A DNA stretch of 64,000 bases from NCBI GenBank assembly GCA_964427875.1, contig CAYRVX010000002.1:69681-133680 (forward strand), given 5' to 3'. The position numbers and the translations under genes are program-made. The notes beneath the pieces are model-generated. The model was not told the DNA's origin and did not search any database. It was given only the letters and a program-made list of their open reading frames with translations. Shown piece after piece: positions 48,889-57,437 of the stretch. This DNA comes from CAYRVX01 sp964427875 (GTDB taxonomy: Bacteria; Planctomycetota; Phycisphaerae; SM23-33). Position 1 is the first letter of the stretch. Each line of letters begins with the position of its first letter.

Positions 48889-51050
48889 CCGCCGCAGAAC
48901 TGACCTACCAGGAACGCCTCGACCTGCTTCGAGCCGCCAAGCTCCGGCAGACGCGGGAGAAGCTCGCCCGCGGCGGCTTCATGGACGAGGACGACTACGG
49001 CACGGTGCTGCCGCCGGCGGACTTCCACTGGGAGCCGATCCCCAACCATCCCAGCGGCTCCTGGTTCGGCGCAGAGGCCTGGGCGCGGAACTTCCGCTCC
49101 CTGATGGAAGTGCACCCGACCTACGTCGATCCGCTCGACGCCATCGCCGGCCGGTGGATGTTCTTCATGAATCGAATGCGGCCGGAGAGGTGGCCGGGCG
49201 AGCTCGACTACTCCCACCTGGCGGACGAGCAGGCCAGGTACGGCATCTCGTCCGGCATCGGCGCCGACGCCCACTTCACGCCCGACTACCGGATCGGCCT
49301 GGAGCTCGGCTGGGGCGGGCTGCTCGAGAAGGTGCGCCGCTGCCGGGAGCGCCACGGCCGGGACGAAGAGAAGGCCGAGCTTTACCAGGCCGAGGAGGAC
49401 GTCATCCTGGGCATCCAGACGTGGATGCGGCGCACGGTCGAGGCCGTTCGCGACGCCGAGCAGCAGGAGGGCCGCGGCGAGCTTCGGCGCAACCTGCGCG
49501 AGATGGCCGAGGCGAACGAGTGGCTTCTCGCCAATCCCCCGCGAACGCTTCGCGAGGCCTGCCAGTGGATCGCCTGGTTCAACATGGCCTCCCGCACGTA
49601 CAACCGCGACGGCGCCGGCGGGCAGCTCGATGAGCTCCTCCGGCCGTATTACGAGAAGGACGTCGCCGCCGGGCGCATCGACGACGAAGACGCCGTCTTC
49701 ACCATCGCCTGCCTGCTGCTCAACGACCCGCACTACTACCAGCTCGGCGGCCCGGGCGCCGACGGGCGCGACCTGACCAGCCGCGTGTCCTTCCTGATCC
49801 TCGAGGCCGCCCATCGTCTCGGGACAAGCTGCAACCTCACGATCCGCGTGCATGACGGCATGGATGAGGAGCTCTTCCTCAAGTCCGTCAGGCACCTCTT
49901 CGAGGACCGGAAGGGCTGGCCGCGATACTCCGGGGACAAGGGGCTCGTCGAGGGCTTCATGCGGAACGGGTACTCCGCCGAGCTGGCCCGGCAGCGGATC
50001 GCGACGGGCTGTCACTGGATGGCCATCCCCGGGCGCGAGTACACCATGAACGACACGGTGAAGATCAACGTGGCGAAGGTCTTCGAGGTGGCGTTGTGGG
50101 AGATGATGGACGATGCCGGCGCCCCCCCGGGCGTGGCGGGGCTTTGGCGGCGCTTCGAGGACCACCTTCGCAGGGCCGTCCTCTGCACGGCTCGCGGCAT
50201 CGACTTCCACCTGGATCACCAGCGGTTCAACGAGCCCGAGCTGATGCTGAACCTGCTGTGCCACGGCCCCATCGAGCAGGGGCTGGACGCTGCCGACGGC
50301 GGCGTGGAGTACTACAACATGTGCTGCGACGGCTCGGGCCTGGCCACGGTGGCCGACTCCTTCGCCGCCCTCCGGCAGCGCATCGAGCGGGAAGGCGTCC
50401 TGACCTGGGCCGAGATCGCCGAGCACCTGCGGAGCGACTACGCCGGCCAGGCCGGACAGCGCGTCCGCCTGATGATGCGCGGCGCCGAGCGGTTCGGGCG
50501 CGGCTGCGGCCTCGGCGACGAGTGGGCCCTCCGCGTGTCCCGGCTGTTCACTCAGTTGGTGAAAGCCGGCCCCACGCCGGGCGGGCGGAACATGATCCCC
50601 GGGTGGTTCTCCTGGTCGGCGACGATCGCGATGGGTCAGGAGGTGGGCGCGACGCCGAACGGCCGGCGGGCCGGGGGGCCCATCTCTCACGGGGCGAATC
50701 CCGACCCCGGCTTCCGGTCGGACAGCGCGCCCACGGCGATGGCCAAGGCCATTGCCGCGATCCAGCCCGGCTACGGGAACACCGCGCCCATCCAACTGGA
50801 GCTGGACCCCGGCCTGACGAGGCAGGAGGCCGGCATCGAGAAGATCGCCAGCCTCATCAGGACGCACTTCGACCTCGGGGGCACGCTGTTCAACATCAAC
50901 GTGATCGACGCCGAGAAGATCCTCCAGGCCCACAGGGACCCCGCCAGGTTCCCGGACCTCGTCGTCCGCGTGACGGGCTTCACCGCCTACTTCGCCGCGT
51001 TGTCGCCGGAGTTCCGCCAGCTCGTCGTGGATCGCATCATCGCCGAATGA
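48885..51050 (+). CDS. glycyl-radical enzyme of unknown substrate
   Basis: A 721-residue protein of the pyruvate formate-lyase/glycyl-radical superfamily. The radical-bearing Gly698 lies in VVRVTGFTAYFAALSPEF, a variant of the RVxGYxxxF loop. The active-site cysteine is Cys376 in RIATGCHWMAIPGREYTMND. Most family members have GCVE/GCSE/GCTE there, so GCHW without the following acidic residue is unusual. GGVEYYNMCCDGSGLATVAD and GRRAGGPISHGANPD are the normal late-barrel motifs. The N-terminal ~220 residues are moderately short. It is coupled to its activase (ATGA) and follows an SSS symporter. Substrate class (diol dehydratase, C-C or C-S/C-N lyase) cannot be set from motifs. Confidence 0.88.
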   Translation: MTAAELTYQERLDLLRAAKLRQTREKLARGGFMDEDDYGTVLPPADFHWEPIPNHPSGSWFGAEAWARNFRSLMEVHPTYVDPLDAIAGRWMFFMNRMRPERWPGELDYSHLADEQARYGISSGIGADAHFTPDYRIGLELGWGGLLEKVRRCRERHGRDEEKAELYQAEEDVILGIQTWMRRTVEAVRDAEQQEGRGELRRNLREMAEANEWLLANPPRTLREACQWIAWFNMASRTYNRDGAGGQLDELLRPYYEKDVAAGRIDDEDAVFTIACLLLNDPHYYQLGGPGADGRDLTSRVSFLILEAAHRLGTSCNLTIRVHDGMDEELFLKSVRHLFEDRKGWPRYSGDKGLVEGFMRNGYSAELARQRIATGCHWMAIPGREYTMNDTVKINVAKVFEVALWEMMDDAGAPPGVAGLWRRFEDHLRRAVLCTARGIDFHLDHQRFNEPELMLNLLCHGPIEQGLDAADGGVEYYNMCCDGSGLATVADSFAALRQRIEREGVLTWAEIAEHLRSDYAGQAGQRVRLMMRGAERFGRGCGLGDEWALRVSRLFTQLVKAGPTPGGRNMIPGWFSWSATIAMGQEVGATPNGRRAGGPISHGANPDPGFRSDSAPTAMAKAIAAIQPGYGNTAPIQLELDPGLTRQEAGIEKIASLIRTHFDLGGTLFNINVIDAEKILQAHRDPARFPDLVVRVTGFTAYFAALSPEFRQLVVDRIIAE

Positions 51051-51085
51051 CCGCCATCACCGGGAGGCGGACCGCCAAACCGCCC

Positions 51086-51113
51086 TTGCATCAGCCCGCC
51101 GACGTGCTAGAAT
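51086..51113 (+). promoter_or_regulatory. predicted sigma70 promoter for the ThuA/DUF1080 gene
   Basis: TTGCAT (51086-51091), a 16-bp spacer and an extended TGCTAGAAT -10 (hexamer TAGAAT at 51108-51113). The leader to the ATG at 51166 would be about 45 nt. The same TGCTAGAAT occurs upstream of the gene at 38728. Confidence 0.5.
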
Positions 51114-51165
51114 CCCGGAAAGTCGATCGCCCGCACACATGCCAACACCAACCGGGAGCAGAAGA

Positions 51166-52587
51166 ATGACCAGCTTCAGACCACATCTCGCCGGGATCGT
51201 TTCCGCCGCCCTGTTGATCGTCTGGGTCGGGCTCGTTCCCGAGGCGCCCGCCGCCGACAAGCCGCCGGTCCGGAAGATCGTCTTCCTCGCCGGGGCGCCC
51301 GACGGCCACGGAAAGGGCACGCACGAGTACGAGAAGGACCTCCGGCTGCTGGCGGCCTGCCTCGATGCCTCCCCGAACGTCAAGGGCATCAGCACCGAGG
51401 TCCACCCCAACGGCTGGCCGAAGGATGCGTCCACGCTCGACGACGCCGCCGCGATCGTCGTCCACGGCACCGGCGCCAACAGGGGCAAGCACCCGATGCT
51501 TCAGGGCGAGCGCCTCGAGCACCTGGGCAAGCTGATGAAGCGCGGCGTCGGGCTCATCTGCATCCACTACACGTTGTTCATGCCCAACCAGCGCGGCGGG
51601 CCGGAGCTGCTCGAATGGGTCGGCGGCTACAACGACTACGAGCGGAAGTACTCGACCCACCGCGTGACCACGAAAGATCCGCCGCCCGCGACGCCGGCCT
51701 CGCCGGACCACGCGATCAGCCGCGGGTGGAAGGCCTTCACGATCAAGAACGAGTACTACATCCGCCAGCGCTTCGCCGCCGGCGACAAGCGGCTGGTTCC
51801 GATCCTCACGACGATGCTGCCGGCCAACAAGCCCGCCAGGCAGGTGATCGCCTGGGCCGTCGAGCGGGCAGACGGCGGGCGCGGCTTCGCCTTCACGGGC
51901 GGGCACTTCCACGACAACTGGCGCAACGACGATCTCCGCAGGATGATGCTCAACGCCATCGTCTGGGCGGCCAAGGCGCCCGTGCCCAAGGACGGCGTGC
52001 AATCGACCGTCCCCGGCGAGGGCGGCGCGGAGGGCTGGCTCGAGGTCGGCAAGGACTTCAAGGGCTGGCACACAAAGGGCGCCTGGAGCATGCTGCCCGA
52101 CGGCGTGCTCCAGATCAAGCCCCGCCCCGGCGAGAGGGGCTGGCAGCGATACGACGCCTACCTGTGGTCGGACCGCAAGTACGGCGACTTCGTCTTCGAC
52201 CTGGAGTTCAAGATCCCCAAGGGCGGCAACAGCGGCGTCTTCGTCCGCGTGGGCGACCTGGCCAACCCCGTCGGCAACGGCATCGAGGTGCAGATCAGCG
52301 ACACGCACGGCAAGAAGAAGCCCGGCGCCCACGACTGCGGCGGGGTCATCGGCACGGTCGGGCCGAGCAAGAACATGGCCAGGCCCGCCGGCGAGTGGAA
52401 CCGGATGATCGTCACCTGCCGCGGCAGCCACATGCTCGTCGAGCTGAACGGAGAGCAGATCATCGACCTCGACCTGAGCAAGTCGCGGGCGAAGAACCGC
52501 CCGCTCACGGGCTACGTCGGCCTCCAGGACCACGGCCTGCTGCTCTGGTTCCGCAACGTCAAGGTCAAGGAGCTGCCCTCGAAGTAG
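51166..52587 (+). CDS. exported ThuA-like / DUF1080 (3-keto-disaccharide hydrolase) fusion
   Basis: A 473-residue protein with a signal peptide (LAGIVSAALLIVWVGLVPEA, cleavage near PAAD). The N-terminal domain (about 35-275) is ThuA-like: KIVFLAGAPDGHGKGTHEYE, LMKRGVGLICIHYTLFM and GRGFAFTGGHFHDNWRNDDL. The C-terminal DUF1080 domain (about 290-473) is a concanavalin-like sandwich: KDFKGWHTKGAWSM, YLWSDRKYGDFVFDLEFKIP, NSGVFVRVGDLANPVGNGIE, GEWNRMIVTCRGSHMLVELN. This fusion is common in Planctomycetes. DUF1080 members hydrolyse 3-keto-glycosides and ThuA relatives act on trehalose-type sugars. The ATG at 51166 has GGGAG nine bases before it. Confidence 0.87.
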   Translation: MTSFRPHLAGIVSAALLIVWVGLVPEAPAADKPPVRKIVFLAGAPDGHGKGTHEYEKDLRLLAACLDASPNVKGISTEVHPNGWPKDASTLDDAAAIVVHGTGANRGKHPMLQGERLEHLGKLMKRGVGLICIHYTLFMPNQRGGPELLEWVGGYNDYERKYSTHRVTTKDPPPATPASPDHAISRGWKAFTIKNEYYIRQRFAAGDKRLVPILTTMLPANKPARQVIAWAVERADGGRGFAFTGGHFHDNWRNDDLRRMMLNAIVWAAKAPVPKDGVQSTVPGEGGAEGWLEVGKDFKGWHTKGAWSMLPDGVLQIKPRPGERGWQRYDAYLWSDRKYGDFVFDLEFKIPKGGNSGVFVRVGDLANPVGNGIEVQISDTHGKKKPGAHDCGGVIGTVGPSKNMARPAGEWNRMIVTCRGSHMLVELNGEQIIDLDLSKSRAKNRPLTGYVGLQDHGLLLWFRNVKVKELPSK

Positions 52588-52612
52588 GTCTCCCGAATCG
52601 GCCCCCAACCGC

Positions 52613-52656
52613 CGTTTAGCCGGCGACGGCACGTCGCCGCCAGGTCGGCGCGACCT
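52613..52656 (+). terminator. CGTTTAGC plus double-hairpin 3' element
   Basis: CGTTTAGC (52613-52620) starts 25 nt after the ThuA/DUF1080 stop. It is followed by hairpins GGCGAC-GGCAC-GTCGCC (52622-52638) and AGGTCG-GCG-CGACCT (52642-52656). The layout matches 27274-27324. It also lies between two convergent genes. Confidence 0.5.
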
Positions 52657-53782
52657 ACCCGACGCGCCAGGCGGCGCTGTCCACCGTCTCCAGCCTGCCG
52701 GAATCCGCCGAGCGCACCCCCGCGTCGAGGATCGCCATCGCGTCCAGGTTGAACATCATGTCCAGCGTCGGATGGACCGCCTCGCCGGTGTCCAGGTGAT
52801 GGACGTATTCGCAGGCGATGTTATGTCGGCCGTCCGCCAGCGGCTCGGCCTCGTGGACCGTCGTCTTCCCGCCGCCGTGCTCCTCGCGAACGACGGGCCT
52901 GCCGTCGCGGCTCTCCATGACCAGCGTGCCCTCGGTGCCGTAGACGATCGGCCCCCCGCCGACGCCGTGATCGCGCGTCGTCCACGTGCCCTCGAACAGG
53001 CCCATCGCACAGGGGAAGCGGACGATCATCGCGCCGTTGTCGTCGGCGTCGCCGAAGGGGCTGTTGAGGCTGCCCCGCATGCCGACGGCCGCGACGGCGG
53101 GCTCGCCGACGAACCAGCGGGCGATCATGCAGCCGTAGCAGCAGAAGTCGAGCATCGCCCCGCCGCCGGCGGCGGCGCTGTGCCACCAGACCGCGCCCAG
53201 CTCGGTGCCCGTCAGCGGCGCGGCCTCTTCGGTGACGCCGGCGTGCTTGGCGCCCGAGCCGAGCGGCCCGGCGTGGCCCAGCCGCGCCTTGACCTCGAGC
53301 ACGCGCCCGATCGCCCCGGCGTCGATGAGGGCCTTGGCCTTGTGCGCGGCGGGGTTCCACGTCATCGGCCAGTTGATGAGCATCTTCGTGCCCGCCGCCC
53401 GCACGGCGCGGACCATGGCCAGGGCGTCCGAGAGGCTCGCGGCCATCGGCTTCTCGACGCACACGTTCACTCCCGCCTGCGCGCACGCCTCGACCACCTC
53501 CGGATGCCTGGCGTTCTCGGACGTGCAGATGATGATGTCGAACCGCTCCTTCTCGAGCATCTCGCGGCAGGAGTCGTAGCTCTTGGGCATGTGCAGGTCC
53601 TTCAGGGCATGCTCCAGGTTCCACTGCCGCGTGTACGGGCCCTTGCGCAGCTCCGGGCGGTCCGGCGCGGTGTCCGCGCAGGCCACAAGCTCCACCTGGG
53701 GATGGGCTGCAAATAGCGCCAACACGTTGTTGACGTGCATGTGGCCGAAGCCCATCACGCCGACTCGATACGTCTTGCTCAC
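52655..53782 (-). CDS. Gfo/Idh/MocA-family oxidoreductase
   Basis: A 375-residue dehydrogenase. RVGVMGFGHMHVNNVLALFA is the Rossmann loop, with GFGHMH in place of the usual GxGxxG, which is tolerated in some family members. IICTSENARHPEVVEACAQA and VCVEKPMAASLSDALAMVRA carry the EKP signature. The substrate domain has AGGGAMLDFCCYGCMIARWF, where a Cys-rich G-x-L-x-D-x-x-x-Y-G motif replaces D-x3-H. That Cys run is unusual. Its partner at 53865-54965 lies upstream on the same strand (82 bp). Reaction: probable oxidation/reduction at a sugar carbon with NAD(P). Confidence 0.85.
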   Translation of the reverse strand: MSKTYRVGVMGFGHMHVNNVLALFAAHPQVELVACADTAPDRPELRKGPYTRQWNLEHALKDLHMPKSYDSCREMLEKERFDIIICTSENARHPEVVEACAQAGVNVCVEKPMAASLSDALAMVRAVRAAGTKMLINWPMTWNPAAHKAKALIDAGAIGRVLEVKARLGHAGPLGSGAKHAGVTEEAAPLTGTELGAVWWHSAAAGGGAMLDFCCYGCMIARWFVGEPAVAAVGMRGSLNSPFGDADDNGAMIVRFPCAMGLFEGTWTTRDHGVGGGPIVYGTEGTLVMESRDGRPVVREEHGGGKTTVHEAEPLADGRHNIACEYVHHLDTGEAVHPTLDMMFNLDAMAILDAGVRSADSGRLETVDSAAWRVG

Positions 53783-53812
53783 GGTTGGTCTCCTGTATGA
53801 CCGCGCCGGGAG

Positions 53813-53840
53813 GGCGGCCCTGCGGGCCGCCGCTAAACGC
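53813..53840 (-). terminator. CGTTTAGC plus hairpin 3' element
   Basis: On the reverse strand CGTTTAGC (53839-53832) begins 25 nt after the stop of the dehydrogenase ending at 53865. It is followed by the hairpin GGCGGCCC-GCA-GGGCCGCC (53831-53813). It matches the elements at 27274 and 52613 in motif and in distance from the stop of the upstream gene. Confidence 0.5.
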
Positions 53841-53864
53841 GCTGTGACGAGCGCGCACGGTCTG

Positions 53865-54965
53865 CTAGTCGAATCGCACCTCGCGGCCCTCGGCGGACGA
53901 CTGGTACAGCGCGTCCAGCGTCTTCATCACGTTCAGCACCTCCTCGGGCCTGACGCTCAGCTCCTCTTCGCCCCGGACGACCCTCACGAAGTGGGCCGTC
54001 TCTCCCCAGTGCCCGCTGAACGGGCCGTGCTCGTCCTCGGGCACCTGGGCCTCGACGTTCACCTGGTAGCTGCCCATGTTGGTGACCAGCGTCAGCGGCT
54101 CCATCATCAGCCCGCCCTCCGTGCCCAGGATCATGGTGGCCCCGAAGTTCTTGGGGACGTTGGCGGCCCAGCTCGTCTTGAAGGCGACGCACACGTCGCC
54201 GGCCAGGCGGATGAACCCGGCGGCCATGTCCTCGACGTCGAAGTCCCTGAAGTCGTACGGCCTGGGTGTCAGGACGCCGAGGAACGCGCCGCTGTCGGCG
54301 AGGCTGGTGGCCAGGTGCTCGTCGCGGTTGCCCAGCTTCGTGTAGGTCGCCCCGCTGACGGCCCGGACCTGCGGGCTGCCCATCAGCCAGTAGAGCAGGT
54401 CGATCGCGTGGACGCCGAGGTCGTAGATCGGTCCGCCGCCGGAGTGCTCCTTCATGTGGAACTGCCCCCATTGGGGGATTCCGCGGCGGCGGAGGTAGTA
54501 GGTCTCGGCGAAGTAGATCTCGCCGAGCTTGCCCGCCTCGACGATCTCCTTGGCGGCTACGGAGCGGTTCCTGAAGCGCGAGCTCTGGCCCACGAAGAGG
54601 ACCTTGCCCGCGGCCTCGGCGGCGTCGAACATCGCGACGGCGTCGGCGTGCGAGGTGGCGATGGGCTTCTCGCACAGGACGTGGGCCCCGGCCTGGAGCG
54701 CGGCGATGCTCTGGGCCCTGTGGTAGGAATTGGGCGTGCAGACGGACACGACGTCCAGGTCCAGCTCCGCGAGCATCTTCTCCCAGTCGCCGTAGGCGTG
54801 GGGGATGCCCTGGCCGTCGGCGATGAGCTTCGCGCGCTCCTCCAGGATGTCCGCGACGGCGACGACCTCGACGTCGTCGGGCAGGTCCCGCCAGGCGGGA
54901 ATGTGCCCCGACGTGGCGATCATCCCCGTGCCGATGACTGCGACCTTCAGCTTCTCTTTCGCCAT
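53865..54965 (-). CDS. Gfo/Idh/MocA-family oxidoreductase
   Basis: A 366-residue dehydrogenase with a canonical Rossmann start (KVAVIGTGMIATSGHIPAWR), SVCTPNSYHRAQSIAALQAG, VLCEKPIATSHADAVAMFDA (EKP), and YDLGVHAIDLLYWLMGSPQV, the D-x-G-x-H-x2-D motif that holds the catalytic Asp/His. GMIATSGHIPAWRDLPD is the form found in sugar-1-dehydrogenase relatives. It has a paralogue next to it at 52655. The FAD-dependent oxidoreductase gene upstream (105 bp) is probably in the same unit. Substrate unknown, likely a glycan-derived sugar. Confidence 0.9.
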   Translation of the reverse strand: MAKEKLKVAVIGTGMIATSGHIPAWRDLPDDVEVVAVADILEERAKLIADGQGIPHAYGDWEKMLAELDLDVVSVCTPNSYHRAQSIAALQAGAHVLCEKPIATSHADAVAMFDAAEAAGKVLFVGQSSRFRNRSVAAKEIVEAGKLGEIYFAETYYLRRRGIPQWGQFHMKEHSGGGPIYDLGVHAIDLLYWLMGSPQVRAVSGATYTKLGNRDEHLATSLADSGAFLGVLTPRPYDFRDFDVEDMAAGFIRLAGDVCVAFKTSWAANVPKNFGATMILGTEGGLMMEPLTLVTNMGSYQVNVEAQVPEDEHGPFSGHWGETAHFVRVVRGEEELSVRPEEVLNVMKTLDALYQSSAEGREVRFD

Positions 54966-55070
54966 GACGTTTGCCCCGACATGCAGACCTACGTTGAACC
55001 GAGCGACGAGACGACAGAGGCCTTGTAACCCGCACCCCGCCGCGTGTCAAGGCGGGCTGGCGGCTGACGA

Positions 55071-57350
55071 TCACCGCGCCGGGCCGTATGCCTCGAACTC
55101 CCAGATCCGCGTCGTGTCCTGGTTGGCGGCGGTGACATGCAGGCGGAGGCGCTTCGTCGTGACGGGCGCGAAGCGCGCGTGCCAGTCGCCCTTGCGGTTG
55201 CCCGTCGTCTTCGTGCCGGGGATGTCCCTCCAATCCGCCCCGTCGTGCACCTGGAGGACGAAGTCGTGCATCTGCCAGGTGAGCCGGCCTCGCTGCGTGT
55301 AGCCGTTGAGGATCCGCACGGCGTTGATCGTCTGCCGCGTCTCCCACGCAAGCTCGACGTGGTTGGGCACGCTGCGGGCGCTGACCCAGCGGAGGTCGTT
55401 GTTGTTGACGTCGGTCTTGCCGTCGTTGACGTGGCGCGGCGGGTACTTCTTGACATCGTAGTTGCTCGAGACGGCGACCTCGGCCGTTCGCGCGAGGTTG
55501 GGCCCGGCGGTCTTGAGCCACTCCGGCGGGGCGAGCTTGACCGGCGCCGCCCGGCCGCCGCGGCCGCCGGTCCACTGCGTCTTGCCGACGCCCTTGGTCA
55601 TCAGCGCCTGAAGCTGCGCGAGGTGCTCCTTGTACACGCCTCGCGGCGTGGTGTTGTAGTCCTTGCAGATCGACGCGGCCATGCCCACCACCTCGCCCAT
55701 CATCCCGCAGGTGCGCATCACGCGGACCGTGCCGAGCGCCTCGTGCGTGACCGAGATGTCCCGCCCGGCCATGAAGAGGTTCGCCACGTTCCGCGAGTAC
55801 AGGCAGCGGTAGGGCACCCAGCACGGGCCCTTGAAGTGCGTGAAGAGCGCCTTCGAGATGAACGGATCGGACTCGAAGGTCTTCTCGTATCGCTTGTCGG
55901 GCAGGTGGAGGTCGATGGACCAGGTGGTCGGCACGCAGCCGTCGGGGTAGGGCTTGGCGGTGAGGACGTCCTTCTGCGTGAGGACGACGTCGCCGAGCAG
56001 GCGGCGGCTCTCCCGCGTGCCGGAGACGTACGCCGCCCAGGCGAGCTTGTGGTTGGGGTACTCCTTCCGGGCGTTCTTGAGGGCGTCCCACGCGCCGTAC
56101 ATCGCGCGGAGGTTGTTGTCGCGGATGTGCTCGCCCTCGGCGAACGGGTCGCGGTCGAAGCCGCTCTCCCAGAACCACACGCCCAGGCGCTTGGGGAACG
56201 GCTTGCTCGACAGGTCCGCCGCCCACGGGCAGCGCGGGAACGAGACCGGCTTTCCCGTGTCGACGATGTTCCACAGATTGCTGCGGCCCATGTGGCCCTT
56301 GCGGGTCATCTCGAAGTCCGCCCCGGCCAGCGCTCCGATCACGCCGTGGCCGGTGCAGTCGGCGACGAGGGCGGCCTCGAAGCGCAGGCGATGGGCGGTC
56401 CTGATGTCCTGGGCGATCACGGCGGCGATCCGCCCGCCCTTCGTCTCCACCGCGTTGCCCCGCCAACCGAGGAACAACGAGATGTTCTTCTCGGCCTTTA
56501 CGAGGGCGGTGCGCTTGTCGTCCTCGTAGAGGTCGGCCACGTTGCCCGTCGGCCCGTGCGAGCGGCGGGCCGGCTCCATCTCGCGCGTCACGTCGCCGAT
56601 GCGCGGGTACGGCTTGAAGTTCGTGTTGCCCTGGAGCCACACGCGGATCTCCGAGCTGTTGTTCCCGCCGAGGACCGGCCGGTCCTGGATCAGCGCGACC
56701 TTCAGCCCCAGCCGGGCCGCCGAAAGCGACGCAGCCGTGCCCGCAATGCCGCCGCCCACGACGACGAGGTCAAACTTGCCCGCCTCCTCGGGCTTGGCCG
56801 ACAGGACGCCGAGCCTGCGGCGCAAGTCCGTCAGGGCCTTCAGATCTTCCGGCGGGGCCGCGGCGCCGGCGGGCGCGAAGCAGACCGCGTCGCAGCGCCC
56901 CTCAAAGCCGGTCAGGTCGTGCAGGGCAACTCGCGCCTGCTTGCCGGCCACTTCGATCGTCTCGCCCTTCCGCCAGTGCCACTTCGCCCCCTCCGTGCCA
57001 AACGTGGTCTTCAGCGCCTTGCCGTCGACGAGCACCTGGAACCGCCCCGGCGCGCCGGGCGCCTTCCAGGGCGCCACCCAGTCGCGCGTTCGCACCCACA
57101 CCGTGTACTTGCCCGCCGCGGGCAGCCTCACCGTCGTGGATGCATCCGCCACCGGCCTCCCCAGCCCGTGCGCCAGCACAAACGGCGAGCCCATCTCGTC
57201 CATGAACTGCTGGTCCACCACCCACCCGCCAAGCTCCTCGAAGCCCTCCGCCTCGACGAGGACCACCTTCGGCTCATCCGCCGCCCACGCCCGGCCCACG
57301 AGCGCCAGCCACACGAGGGCGATCGCCACTGTCGTCCTGCTTGTCGTCAT
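55071..57350 (-). CDS. exported FAD-dependent oxidoreductase with C-terminal discoidin-like domain
   Basis: A 759-residue protein with a signal peptide (VAIALVWLALVGRAWAAD) and a jelly-roll-like N-domain (about 27-165, VRLPAAGKYTVWVRTRDWVA). The FAD-dependent oxidoreductase domain (about 190-600) has FDLVVVGGGIAGTAASLSAA (GxGxxG), VALIQDRPVLGGNNSSEIRV and LVADCTGHGVIGALAGADFE. NLFMAGRDISVTHEALGTVR and MRTCGMMGEVVGMAASICKD are the C-terminal FAD contact. Residues about 640-759 form an F5/8 type C-like sandwich (RHVNDGKTDVNNNDLRWVS, HVTAANQDTTRIWEFEAYG). This FAD_oxidored family is typical of Planctomycetes/Bacteroidetes glycan loci. It probably oxidises a sugar outside the cytoplasm. The partner electron acceptor is unknown. 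Confidence 0.83.
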   Translation of the reverse strand: MTTSRTTVAIALVWLALVGRAWAADEPKVVLVEAEGFEELGGWVVDQQFMDEMGSPFVLAHGLGRPVADASTTVRLPAAGKYTVWVRTRDWVAPWKAPGAPGRFQVLVDGKALKTTFGTEGAKWHWRKGETIEVAGKQARVALHDLTGFEGRCDAVCFAPAGAAAPPEDLKALTDLRRRLGVLSAKPEEAGKFDLVVVGGGIAGTAASLSAARLGLKVALIQDRPVLGGNNSSEIRVWLQGNTNFKPYPRIGDVTREMEPARRSHGPTGNVADLYEDDKRTALVKAEKNISLFLGWRGNAVETKGGRIAAVIAQDIRTAHRLRFEAALVADCTGHGVIGALAGADFEMTRKGHMGRSNLWNIVDTGKPVSFPRCPWAADLSSKPFPKRLGVWFWESGFDRDPFAEGEHIRDNNLRAMYGAWDALKNARKEYPNHKLAWAAYVSGTRESRRLLGDVVLTQKDVLTAKPYPDGCVPTTWSIDLHLPDKRYEKTFESDPFISKALFTHFKGPCWVPYRCLYSRNVANLFMAGRDISVTHEALGTVRVMRTCGMMGEVVGMAASICKDYNTTPRGVYKEHLAQLQALMTKGVGKTQWTGGRGGRAAPVKLAPPEWLKTAGPNLARTAEVAVSSNYDVKKYPPRHVNDGKTDVNNNDLRWVSARSVPNHVELAWETRQTINAVRILNGYTQRGRLTWQMHDFVLQVHDGADWRDIPGTKTTGNRKGDWHARFAPVTTKRLRLHVTAANQDTTRIWEFEAYGPAR

Positions 57351-57437
57351 GGCCTGCCGACTCCTTCAGAGTGAGACTCTCCTGCACGCACCTTCCGCCC
57401 CGGCGGGGCCTGCTCCCGTCGAGTGATAATCGACGCA

